Below are positions 36,009 through 44,690 of a stretch of 64,000 nucleotides of DNA, piece after piece (position 1 is the stretch's first letter; each line of letters starts with the position of its first letter). The stretch spans positions 718,989 to 782,988 of the forward strand of contig NZ_VHIN01000010.1 of assembly GCF_009805585.1 (NCBI RefSeq), written 5' to 3'. Both the position numbers and the translations under genes were made by a program. Under the pieces are notes generated by a model. That model searched no databases, was not told the origin of the DNA, and saw only the letters and a program-made list of their open reading frames with translations. This DNA is from Glutamicibacter sp. JC586. Its GTDB lineage: Bacteria > Actinomycetota > Actinomycetes > Actinomycetales > Micrococcaceae.

Positions 36009-36901
36009 AAGCTCGTTCAATAGTTAATGGGTTGCCGCCCTGGACCCTTGCGGTAGCAGCCATGCTGGCAGTGCAACTGGCCAATGCCTTGTCGGTGTCC
36101 GTAGTTGAACAGGTCGGTGCCGGGGGTACCGCCTGGTTGCGCATGAGCTTTGGGGTGATCATCCTATGGATCATTGCCCGCCCAAATTTCCGCTCCATCC
36201 GTAAACAGGACATCCCTGCGCTCATTGTCCTGGGCGTGGTGACCGGATATATGACCCTGTTGTTCTTAGAAGCCATTGACCGCATTCCGTTGGGCACCGC
36301 TGTTTCCATTGAGTTCCTGGGCCCACTGACGGTGGCTGGCATCATGAGCAAAAATCGTAAGGCGCTTGTTTGGCCGGCTCTGGCTATCGTTGGTGTGGTC
36401 CTGCTGACTGAACCTTGGCAGGGTCAAATCGATCCGGTCGGCGTGGTCTTCGCACTCAGCGCTGGAATCTGTTGGGGGCTATATAACCTCCTCACCCAGC
36501 ATGTGGGCGACCGCTTCTCAGGAATTAGCGGGTTGTCACTGACCATTCCGGTGGCGGCTCTAGCCACCATGCCGTTGGGTCTTCCTCAGCTAATCCACGG
36601 GGAGTTCACCTGGTGGGTACTACCAGCAGCAGCCGGCATTGCACTTATTACACCGGTGATAGCTTTCGGACTGGAAATGCTGGCCTTGCGCCGAATGACT
36701 CACAGCGCCTTTGGCACACTACTGTCCATTGAGCCGGCTTTCGGTGTGCTTATTGGCATTCTCATCTTGGCCCAGATGCCAACCTGGTTCCAGGTTCTTG
36801 GAATCATCTTGGTGATTTCCGCTGGTGCCGGGGCGCAGCGCGGTGGCCAACGTGAGTCGAAGAACCTTCCGTTGACTGAGCTACCGTTGGAAGCCAAGTA
36901 G
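36005..36901 (+). CDS. EamA-family exporter (RhtA-like)
   Basis: 298 residues, ten predicted helices in two EamA repeats (SVSVVEQVGAGGTAWLRMSF, then AFGTLLSIEPAFGVLIGILI). RhtA-type members export threonine, homoserine and other amino acids. GTG 36005 overlaps the B3/B4 stop (GTGA), so it is the third gene of the XRE-cupin operon. Confidence 0.87.
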   Translation: MKARSIVNGLPPWTLAVAAMLAVQLANALSVSVVEQVGAGGTAWLRMSFGVIILWIIARPNFRSIRKQDIPALIVLGVVTGYMTLLFLEAIDRIPLGTAVSIEFLGPLTVAGIMSKNRKALVWPALAIVGVVLLTEPWQGQIDPVGVVFALSAGICWGLYNLLTQHVGDRFSGISGLSLTIPVAALATMPLGLPQLIHGEFTWWVLPAAAGIALITPVIAFGLEMLALRRMTHSAFGTLLSIEPAFGVLIGILILAQMPTWFQVLGIILVISAGAGAQRGGQRESKNLPLTELPLEAK

Positions 36902-36910
36902 CGTGAAGTT

Positions 36911-36939
36911 ATAGCCCAGAGTTTTAGTCTCTGGGCTAT
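36911..36939. terminator. Bidirectional terminator
   Basis: Arms ATAGCCCAGAG (36911-36921) and CTCTGGGCTAT (36929-36939) form an 11-base perfect stem with T-rich sequence after it. It lies between the convergent EamA and VOC genes. Confidence 0.8.
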
Positions 36940-36952
36940 CTCTTTGGGCAAA

Positions 36953-37330
36953 TTAGTTCACCGGCGGGTGCTCAGCAATACAGAACAGATTGCCTTCTGG
37001 GTCAGCCAACGTAGTCCACTGAACATGCTCGAACTCTTCAAGTACGTCCCACTTGTACTCGGCACCAAGCTCGATCACGCGCTGAACTTCTTGGGTGCGA
37101 GAGCCCCACGGGACGGTGAGATCCATGTGCGCTACTTGGGCCTGCGCTCTAGGCTGCGCAGCTGGCTGGAAGAACAGGGCGAAGTCATCAGGAGTTGTTG
37201 GCGCCAAATAGTAGCTGTCTCCACCCCCTGAAATTTCATTACCGGTCACGCCTGCCCAGAACTTGGCCAGGGCTTCGGGATCATCCGCGGTCATATTGAT
37301 GGACCCTAGAGAAATCTTTGGTGAAGTCAT
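36953..37330 (-). CDS. VOC-superfamily (glyoxalase-like) protein
   Basis: 125 residues with ISLGSINMTADDPEALAKFW and a C-terminal LADPEGNLFCIAEHPP, the usual ends of a single VOC module. Function within the superfamily (dioxygenase-like, glutathione/metal-linked, resistance) cannot be assigned. Single gene. Confidence 0.8.
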   Translation of the reverse strand: MTSPKISLGSINMTADDPEALAKFWAGVTGNEISGGGDSYYLAPTTPDDFALFFQPAAQPRAQAQVAHMDLTVPWGSRTQEVQRVIELGAEYKWDVLEEFEHVQWTTLADPEGNLFCIAEHPPVN

Positions 37331-37470
37331 AAGTTCACGATAGCCCTACGACCCGACAGCCAAGGACGCTCTGGACGCGGACAACCAATCAATCTCGTTG
37401 CTTCGGCGCTTGTATACTGATCGCAACGACTGCGAAAGGGTGTCGGGGATTCCCGACAAATCTACTTACG

Positions 37471-38663
37471 ATGCAACACGACGCTCCCCTAAGAAAGCAA
37501 CTCTCCAAGATTTTAGCCAACTTTGCTGATGCCCATGTTCATCGGATTCCCCGAACTCTGGATCTCATCTTTTTTGGTTGCGCTAGTTTTGCAACCATAT
37601 TTGCGCTCTTCGAATTTTTTGCCGCTGGGTTGCGCCCACTGTATCTACTCTTCGTAGTTCTCACGGTCTTTATCCTGTTGCTCTCACGCCGACACCTGTG
37701 GATTGGCGCCCTGAGTTCCATGGCTATCTTGCTGCTAGCTTCTTGGGCAGGAGTGGAGCCAGTCCTATTTTGGACCATCACGGTCTTCATGGTTTCTTCT
37801 GCGACCTTGCGTGGGGCTAACGTTTTTGGGCTTTCAGCGCTGGCCGCAGTCAGTTCATTCGCGAGCTGTCTTCTTGCCAACGATTTTGACCAAGGTATCC
37901 GTGAGAGTCAGATCCTTGTCTCCGTCATACTTGCCATGGCCGGCATGAGCAGTGCGGTGCACAGCTACTTCAGGTACCTCTACGAACAAGGACAACGCAT
38001 CCGCGATGCCGGCAGCAAACGAATCGCTGAAATCAACCAGCGCGTTGCCGATGAACGACTGCAAATCGCTAGTTGCACGACCTCGTAGGCCACGAAATCG
38101 CCATGCTCGGTATTCATCTAGGCGTTGCCGAAGTACATACCCCGCCGGAAGCCAAACAAGTCCATGAGTCATTGACCGCTGCGCGTGCGAACGTGCAATC
38201 AGTCTTGGCAGAGACGCAACAGATCTTGCATGTCCTACGATCCAGCGACAACCCCGCCGAAGCAGAAGGGCTACCCGCCCCTTCCGCGCAAGGTCTTGAA
38301 CACCTCATTGCCTCGGTCCAAGCCACCGGACTAAAAGTTAATGCTCAACTAGATCATTTGCCACCGAAGCTGAATCCAGAAGTCAGCACGGCGGCCTACC
38401 GAGTAGTGCAGGAAGCGCTGGCCAACGCACAACGTCACGGCGTTGGGCCCGTGGAAGTTCGAACGCTCGTGGAGAATCAGTGGCTGAGCATCAGTATCGA
38501 GAACGCCAAAAAATCCTCACGCTCCAATGAGGACGGCAGCGGTCTAGGACTGGTGGGAATGCGCGAACGCACGGAGTCAGCGGGCGGAAATCTGTTGATA
38601 GAAAATCTTGCAAGATCGTTCAAGATCACCGCTACGTTGCCCCTGGCAGGAGGAACTCACTAA
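37471..38663 (+). pseudogene. NarL-type histidine kinase with frameshift at the H-box
   Basis: The first frame (37471-38088) encodes a membrane sensor part with about five helices and then ADERLQIAS before a TAG. The second frame (from about 38068) continues as LHDLVGHEIAML, the phosphoacceptor box of HisKA_3 kinases, then N-box EALANAQRH and GSGLGLVGMRER. Family proteins read ERxxIARELHDLVGH here; the bases between GCT and TTG are AG only, so about four bases of an RE/RD dicodon are missing. The kinase is therefore broken unless a recoding event or sequencing error is involved. A perfect hairpin GTCGGG-GATT-CCCGAC (37442-37457) lies in the leader. Confidence 0.8.
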
Positions 38664-39131
38664 ATGGTTCGCATCATGATTGTTGATGATCAAGAGATGA
38701 TCCGTCTTGGTCTGCGTGGCATCCTTTCGGCACAAAATGAGATTGAGGTTGTGGCTGAGGCCAGCGACGGATTGCGGGCGCTGAGCCTGCTGGAGACTCA
38801 TGAAGTCGACGTAGTTCTGATGGATCTGCGCATGCCCGGGATCGATGGGGTGGAAACCACCCGCCGGATTCGCGAAAAGTTCAGCAGTGAGCAACTGCGC
38901 ATCCTGGTTTTCACCACTTTCGATAATGATGAGAATGTTTTTGCCGCCCTCAAGGCAGGAGCCAATGGTTTCTTGAGCAAGGGAGCGAGTCCTGCCGAGC
39001 TTGTGGCAGGAATTCAAGATGTTGCCACCGGTGGCGGCGCGCTGTCTGCTACGGCGTCGGCCGCGCTGATTGGGCACGTAGCCCAGGGCCCGGTGCGCAC
39101 GGCGCAGCCAGGACAGACACTGCAACTGTGA
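38664..39131 (+). pseudogene. NarL/LuxR-family response regulator truncated after the receiver domain
   Basis: The receiver domain is intact (VDDQEMIRLGL, phospho-acceptor in VLMDLRMPGID, K in FLSKGAS) up to LIGHVAQ (39086). The following 14 residues are unrelated and the LuxR-type DNA-binding domain is missing. The frame runs into antisense MMPL sequence. It follows the broken kinase directly, so the pair cannot signal normally. Confidence 0.8.
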
Positions 39132-40017
39132 AAGCTGCGGTCATGCCCATCTGGGTGATGGCCGAAATGTTGGCCACTAGTAGCGCTGCCAACGCGACAA
39201 TGACAGTCATGCCGGCGAAGACTACAGCGGTACCTGCGGTTCCGGTAGCACGGGCGATGGCTTCTGACACTGGGCGGCCCGAACGCAGTTCGGTGCGGAA
39301 GCGGGAAATAATGAACAGCGAGTAGTCGATGCCCACCGCCAGACCCAGCATCGCGGCAAGAATAATCGCGCTGCTGTCCAAATCTGCCAGCGTTCCATAG
39401 GCCATAATGCCCACCAGACCGGTACCCAAACCGAAGACTGCCAACAGCAGGTTCACGCCTGCTGCCAGCATGGAACCGAAGGTCAAGGCAAGAACAACAA
39501 AGGCGATAATCACGCCTACGCCTTCGCCGGCGCCCATTTCTGGTGCACCTAAAGGAACGAAGTTGCCCCCAAGTTCAACACCCACAGAGTCCGGGGCACT
39601 GTGCTGGAATTCTAGGGCCGCTTCATAATTGGATTCGCGTTGATCATCGGTCATTTGGCCGTAACCGAGAGTGGCAACAGCCACCGACTTGTCTTCTGAA
39701 ATGAACGGCTGCTGGGCATTGAGCGGGTCACTCACGGTTTCTACACCGGGCAGACGATGCGCTTTGGCGAGCACGCTCTGAATTTCTTTGGCATTCTTGG
39801 CCGAAGTGACATCGCCCGAATCCGGGTGGAAGACGAGTTTGAGTTCAGTGGCTTGGATCGCGGTCTCGTGGGACGAACTGGCTGATTCATCAACCGAAGA
39901 GTTCCGTCCTCCCACAAAGACTCCAGCGAAGATAACAAATATCGCTAGCCAGCTGACCAGCACCACCCGACGATGCCGGGCACTAAAGCCTCCGACGCGG
40001 GATAAGAAAAGGGACAT
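39049..40017 (-). pseudogene. MMPL/RND-family transporter, N-terminal 305 residues only
   Basis: The first half of an MMPL transporter (normal length above 700): SRVGGFSARHRRVVLVSWLA, periplasmic loop, and the second to sixth helices with GIDYSLFIISRFR. Similarity ends at AVSVLAA (39103); the remaining 17 codons are antisense to the response regulator. AAGGAGCGTC precedes ATG 40017, so expression signals persist. The missing second half makes export activity unlikely. Confidence 0.8.
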
Positions 40018-40168
40018 GACGCTCCTTGGACTCGAAAATTATCTATAGTCCACTTTCCCGTTTTTCCCAGCGTCCCGAATCGTTCAGTTGAACCGATCCA
40101 TGTACTGCGTTTGAAGTAGTTTTCGCCTTTCTCCTCCAACTCTCGGACGGAAGTTCTTAGCGTCGCTT

Positions 40169-41125
40169 TTAAGGAACGAGTCGAGGAACCAGCCGTACCA
40201 TCAACACCATAATCACCAGTTCAACCAGCGTTTGCGTCACTACGGCTAACGGGGCCAACTCAAATGAGGCTGGCAATGCCAAGGCCATGGGCAGGACCAC
40301 CAGTGAATTACGCGTGACTCCTGAAAACATGACGGCACGGGTGGCACTGACATCTAGTCCTGTCACTCGTCCTGCATACTTGCTAACCACCACAGCGATC
40401 ACAGCAAAGAAGACATAGAGCGGAACGACTCTAGCTAGGGAACTAGTTTGAGATCCTACCGAAACGATCTGCGAACCCACCACTACTGCCAACGTAGCCA
40501 TCATTAGTGGAACCATTCCCGCAGCCATGACCTGATCGATGAGCTGGCCGGCGCGGAATTTTTTGGCCATCAGTTGAACCAATCCAGCAGCTATCAAGGG
40601 AACGATGATGAGCAGGAAAAACGCCCGAACAAACGGCGCAATCTCAATGGCCGATAATGCTTGCGGGCCAGCGAATAACCACAGGTACACAGGCAATAAC
40701 AGGATTTGAACCAGCATCAGCAATGGCGCGGCTGCCAGCAATCGAGCTTTGGACCCGCCGGCTAACCCGGTAAACACGATGACGTAGTCAATGCACGGGG
40801 TGAGCAATACCAGTAATACGCCAAGGAACAATCCTTGATCATCAACCACAAACCGCGACAGTCCCCAGGTCACCAACGGCATCACCACAAAATTGACGCA
40901 CAACACCGTACCTAAGAAACGCACGTCAAGAAAGGCTTTACCAACTTCTATCAGCGGAACAGCGAGAAAGGTGGCAAAGAGAAGGAGCATCAATAACGGT
41001 TCGATGAGCTCTTGCAACACTGGTGCCGCAGGCTCAGCCAATAGACCAAGCGCAGCACCCAAGGCGATAGCCACCAGATATAGGAGCACCTGATGACGGT
41101 CCCACCATTGGACTACTTTTGGCAA
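40169..41125 (-). CDS. Arsenite/bile-acid:sodium symporter-fold permease
   Basis: About 318 residues, ten helices. LLVLLTPCIDYVIVFTGLAG and SGVTRNSLVVLPMALALP are the core motifs of the BASS/Acr3-like proteins annotated as arsenic resistance permeases in actinobacteria. TTG 41125 starts shortly before the MerR stop; ATG 41170 is an alternative that would overlap MerR by 58 bases. It is co-transcribed with a cysteine-rich MerR regulator, so metalloid or metal efflux is the likely job. Confidence 0.78.
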   Translation of the reverse strand: MPKVVQWWDRHQVLLYLVAIALGAALGLLAEPAAPVLQELIEPLLMLLLFATFLAVPLIEVGKAFLDVRFLGTVLCVNFVVMPLVTWGLSRFVVDDQGLFLGVLLVLLTPCIDYVIVFTGLAGGSKARLLAAAPLLMLVQILLLPVYLWLFAGPQALSAIEIAPFVRAFFLLIIVPLIAAGLVQLMAKKFRAGQLIDQVMAAGMVPLMMATLAVVVGSQIVSVGSQTSSLARVVPLYVFFAVIAVVVSKYAGRVTGLDVSATRAVMFSGVTRNSLVVLPMALALPASFELAPLAVVTQTLVELVIMVLMVRLVPRLVP

Positions 41126-41547
41126 GTCTGACCCTGCCCTTCTTCTGAGCCAGCGGCGACGAGAAGGCACTCACTACGACAAGAATAATCTCCATCCGGG
41201 CAGTCCAAGACGTTGCGTTGAGCTTGAAGTAATCGATCTCGGAGCACCTGAAGTCGGTTCAGGTGAGCGTCAATTTCTTCCAGCCGATTCGCCAGCTGAG
41301 GGTGAAGTGTTTCCCGGACATTCGTGCAGGTATCAGCATCCATGACACTGAAGAGCGTAGATATCTGAGGTAGCGACATCTCCAGTGACTTAGCTGCTTC
41401 GATCAGCGATAAACGCTCTAGAACCTCCTCGCCGTAAATGCGATACCCGTTGGAGAGTCTATTGGTAGTGATCAGGCCAATGGATTCGTAGTACCGCAAG
41501 GTTGTGGCAGGAACACCAGATTGAGAAACAGCTTCTGAAATACGCAT
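41113..41547 (-). CDS. MerR-family metal(loid)-type regulator
   Basis: 144 residues. N-terminal MerR helix-turn-helix (AVSQSGVPATTLRYYESIGL), dimerisation coil, then a metal-site pattern: Cys in DADTCTN and a loop CPDGDYSCRSEC resembling the ZntR/CadR C-terminal site with an extra cysteine. It probably activates its own operon from the palindrome at 41562-41583. Confidence 0.88.
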   Translation of the reverse strand: MRISEAVSQSGVPATTLRYYESIGLITTNRLSNGYRIYGEEVLERLSLIEAAKSLEMSLPQISTLFSVMDADTCTNVRETLHPQLANRLEEIDAHLNRLQVLRDRLLQAQRNVLDCPDGDYSCRSECLLVAAGSEEGQGQTCQK

Positions 41548-41561
41548 CAGCTCAACCCTAA

Positions 41562-41583
41562 ACCTTCTAGTCGACTAGAAGGT
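41562..41583 (-). promoter_or_regulatory. MerR-type operator/promoter
   Basis: A perfect 22-base palindrome with core CTTCTAGTCGACTAGAAG. On the minus strand it overlaps TTGACC at its upstream edge and is followed by TTAGGG, giving a -35 and a weak -10 about 19 bases apart, the distorted spacing typical of MerR-activated promoters. Confidence 0.75.
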
Positions 41584-41913
41584 CAAATCTTCAAATGCAC
41601 GCTTGGTTCCGGGATGAAGGGTTGTTCTAGTACCGTCACAATTCGTTCCACGAATACGTCTCTTTCAATGGCCAAGCCAGCATCTGAACTATCTAACTTC
41701 TATCACTTAAGTAGCCTCGCAAAGTGTCCGCCGGTGTCCATATACTTGCGAACAGTGCCTGCTATGAGACGCATTTGGCCATCGAGGAGATGGGGTGCTT
41801 CGAACTCGAACAAGCGGCCGCAGCGTACTGGCTTCGCCGAGGGAGATTTGCCCGACTGCACATGAGGATCTTGTCTGGTCCTGGGTCCTATGGCAGCTGG
41901 CTACAATAAGCTC
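41584..41913. other. Intergenic stretch, no gene seen
   Basis: About 330 bases between the divergent MerR operon and the SDR gene. Overlapping short frames show no family pattern and no ribosome site; it should hold the SDR promoter. Confidence 0.4.
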
Positions 41914-42645
41914 ATGCACACTTCTGAGTCCGTTATAGCAATCACTGGAGGCTCACGTGGCATCGGCGCGGCGACCGCAGTGCGAGTTGCCAAGGCCGGG
42001 CACCACGTTGCGATCGGTTATCGCAACAATGTGAACGCTGCACAAGAAGTAGTTCAAAGCGTCCGCTCTCTGGGCCAACAAGCAATGGCCATTCCGATAG
42101 ACGTAACTGATCCAGATTCGGTCTCTCAGTTTTTCGTCGCGAGCACGACTCTTGGAGATCTGCGTGGGGTGGTGGCCTCGGCCGGCGCAGTCCAGGCTGT
42201 AGGTCCCTTGCTTGAGCTCGATCCCGAAGAGATTCGCCGCGACCTTGAAGTTAACCTATATGGCGCCATACTTACGGCTCGCGAGGCCATCAGATATCTG
42301 ACTACGACGCGAGGTTCTTTGGTACTCATCGGCTCCGGCGCCTCGACCATAGGTAGCCCCGGAACTTATGTTCATTATGCGGCGGCCAAAGCGGGAATCG
42401 CTACTCTTAGCATTGGGCTCTCCAAAGAACTTGCCAAGGACGGCATCCGTGTCAATTGTGTAGAACCCGGAACGGTGTGGACTGATTTTCACCAAGATCC
42501 ACAACGTCCGGCAAAGGTCGCAGCATCCATCCCGCTTGGACGCCCTGGAGTCCCGGAAGAAATTGCAGGAGCTGTCGCCTGGCTGCTCTCGGATGACGCC
42601 TCATACACCACAGGCGCCACGCTACGGGTAGCCGGCGGTCTATAA
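41914..42645 (+). CDS. Short-chain dehydrogenase/reductase (SDR, FabG-like)
   Basis: 243 residues. TGGSRGIGAATA is the cofactor loop, NLYGAI lies in the helix after the N of the catalytic set, and HYAAAKAG gives the YxxxK dyad; the C-terminus GATLRVAGG is classic. ATG 41914 begins MHTSESVIAITGG. Substrate unknown; no clear operon partner. Confidence 0.88.
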   Translation: MHTSESVIAITGGSRGIGAATAVRVAKAGHHVAIGYRNNVNAAQEVVQSVRSLGQQAMAIPIDVTDPDSVSQFFVASTTLGDLRGVVASAGAVQAVGPLLELDPEEIRRDLEVNLYGAILTAREAIRYLTTTRGSLVLIGSGASTIGSPGTYVHYAAAKAGIATLSIGLSKELAKDGIRVNCVEPGTVWTDFHQDPQRPAKVAASIPLGRPGVPEEIAGAVAWLLSDDASYTTGATLRVAGGL

Positions 42646-42659
42646 ATCCAGTTTTCGCA

Positions 42660-43085
42660 CGCCACGCGGTCAGCAGCTTGACGATCCCCCGATAGCGAGG
42701 CCACAACGGAACGAACTTGCTCATGGCCGGTCGCCCATAAGAAGGTCGGTGCTCGTCCATAACTCTTCATGCCGACAATGTAAAAGTTCTGCTCCGGATG
42801 AGCCAGCACTTTTCGCCGTGCGCACTGGCCGTTGCGCAACTGTGAAATTCTGGATCGATCAGAGTTCCCAACTGCCGTGGTGCTTCCACGCTTTCATCCA
42901 GATCCAGACGGAGTTCCGAGAGCATCAGCAGATCGGGTCGGAATCCGGTCACCGCAACGATACGGTCAACCACTAGTTCCCGGCCATCGGCCAAGGACAA
43001 GCTCACCCGGGTATCAGCTTTCATGGACACCACTGCAGCATTTTCAAGCAGTTGCACATTGCCGTTTTCCACCAGACGGCGCAGG
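42660..43085 (-). pseudogene. FAD-dependent oxidoreductase remnant (ArsO-like)
   Basis: The C-terminal third of a flavoprotein survives in two frames. The first reads LSLADGRELVVDRIVAVTGF to about LIDPEFHSCAT; the second continues LAHPEQNFYIVGMKSYGRAP, then ATGHEQVRSVVASLSGD. A one-base deletion near 42808 (AAAAG-TG) joins them. The N-terminal FAD domain is missing and the C-terminal end is cut by the SDR gene. Flavoproteins with this ending are common partners of actinobacterial ars operons. Confidence 0.7.
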
Positions 43086-43291
43086 CAAATTATTTGAGTC
43101 CTCGTGGCCTACGAATATCTTCACGGCGAGTGCGGAGCTCACTGTTAGGTTCCTTGAAGCCTTGATCGTGCGGTGCACAGATGCTTTCACCGAGTAACTA
43201 TCAGCGCGTAGGAATTGGCAGAATCAGCCAGGCACCGCACTTCCCAAGCTAAGCCAGGGCTCAGCAATTTGCCCTCACCACGGCCTTTAAG

Positions 43292-43312
43292 TGATAATCA
43301 TTCTCATTATGA
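43292..43312 (+). promoter_or_regulatory. Fur-family (Fur/Zur-type) box before the ABC importer
   Basis: TGATAATCATTCTCATTATG at 43292-43311 is a near-palindromic AT-rich box of the Fur/Zur type (repeats of ATAATnATT). It overlaps the likely start region of the first ATPase gene, so metal-bound repressor would block expression under metal sufficiency. Confidence 0.7.
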
Positions 43313-44013
43313 TTAGCGAACAGAGTTGTTGTGGTTCTTCCCCATCAAAAGAATCATCGAGCGCACCTGTGATAGCGCTACACAACGCACAACTTTGCGC
43401 ACCAGAGATCCATCGACCGTTACTGAGAGTCCCAGAACTACTGGTTTGTCCCGGCGAGCGCTTGGTGGTCACCGGCCCCTCAGGCAGCGGCAAGTCGCTA
43501 CTACTTTCTCTCATCACCGGTCACTGGGCTCAAGAATTAGACTTCACCGGATATCGCCACGTGAGCGCCGACCGCATCGGCTACATCCCACAACGCGGCC
43601 AAGATGCGCTTAACCCTCTGCTCCCCTTGGGGACGCAACTACGTAAAGCCACCGGTGAGGCCATCGAAAGAATCCAGACGACCTTAGATTTGGTGGGGCT
43701 AGATGATCCGCGGTTACTAAGTCGCCGCCCTGCCGAGCTCTCCGGCGGGCAAGCACAGCGAGCGGCGATAGCTCTGGCTACGCTTTGTGATGCACCGATC
43801 ATCGTGGCTGATGAACCAACCAGTGCTTTGGACCAAACGACACGTGATCACGTCCTTGAATTGCTCAACCACGTGATCACTGAAGATCAAGCATTGGTTC
43901 TTGTCACCCACGATCCCCACGTTGCCCAAAAACTAGCTTCCAACCACGTTGTGCTCAATTCCGGGGTGTTGACGCACGAACACTCAACTGTGCAATCGGT
44001 GGTGCCAGCATGA
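43309..44013 (+). CDS. ABC importer ATPase (DppD/NikD-like)
   Basis: About 234 residues: Walker A TGPSGSGKSLL, signature LSGGQAQRAAIA, Walker B IIVADEPTSALD. ATG 43309 (MISEQSCCGS) lies in the Fur-type box with no ribosome site, so the mRNA may be leaderless. It is the first gene of a metal-type ABC operon (two ATPases, binding protein, fused permease). Confidence 0.87.
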   Translation: MISEQSCCGSSPSKESSSAPVIALHNAQLCAPEIHRPLLRVPELLVCPGERLVVTGPSGSGKSLLLSLITGHWAQELDFTGYRHVSADRIGYIPQRGQDALNPLLPLGTQLRKATGEAIERIQTTLDLVGLDDPRLLSRRPAELSGGQAQRAAIALATLCDAPIIVADEPTSALDQTTRDHVLELLNHVITEDQALVLVTHDPHVAQKLASNHVVLNSGVLTHEHSTVQSVVPA

Positions 44014-44678
44014 ATCAGAGCGTTCTAGAAACTACGAACATTTCCGCCACTCGCGGTTTCGGCACTGCGACTCGGCAGATCTTGACCCCAATTTCCCTGT
44101 CCTTAAACGCCGGAGAATCGCTGGCAATTGTCGGTCCCTCTGGGGCAGGGAAAAGTACCCTGGCTGAAATAATTTTGGGACTCGGGACGCCCGCCACCGG
44201 AGAGGTAAAGGTACTAGGACAAACATGGTCCACACCCATACGCAATGCAACTAAAGCTCAGCGCGTGAAAGTTCAGGGAGTCCCGCAAGATGCTGTAGCA
44301 GCCTTTGTGCCGCGTTGGACTATCCGCAAGTCCTTAGAGGTGGCTTTGGCGCACTTGGCTCCTGAACTTGATGTCGAGCGCCAGATCCATCAGTCCATCG
44401 CGCTGGCCAGCTTCGATCCGACACTGCTTAACCGCCTGCCCCGTGAGCTCTCCGGAGGTCAGGGGCAACGTGCCGCACTAGCCCGCGCGTTGGTGGTTCG
44501 CCCAGCCCTCCTGGTAGCCGATGAACCCACCAGCGCCCTCGACCCAACTACCGCCGCCCAAGTCGCCGATCAGCTTTTTGTCACCGCAAAGAAGACCGGT
44601 GTTGCTTTGCTGCTGGTCACCCATGATTCGCAGCTCGCAGCACGCTGCACCCGTACCATCACCATCACTGCTCACTAA
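44010..44678 (+). CDS. ABC importer ATPase (DppF/NikE-like)
   Basis: 222 residues with GPSGAGKSTL, LSGGQGQRAAL and LLVADEPTSALD. It overlaps the first ATPase by ATGA. Together they energise the fused permease downstream. Confidence 0.87.
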   Translation: MNQSVLETTNISATRGFGTATRQILTPISLSLNAGESLAIVGPSGAGKSTLAEIILGLGTPATGEVKVLGQTWSTPIRNATKAQRVKVQGVPQDAVAAFVPRWTIRKSLEVALAHLAPELDVERQIHQSIALASFDPTLLNRLPRELSGGQGQRAALARALVVRPALLVADEPTSALDPTTAAQVADQLFVTAKKTGVALLLVTHDSQLAARCTRTITITAH

Positions 44679-44690
44679 AGGAACACCTTC

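Noticed and set aside
41724..41909. 61-codon frame upstream of the SDR gene
   Set aside because: No family pattern or ribosome site, and it runs into the SDR start region.
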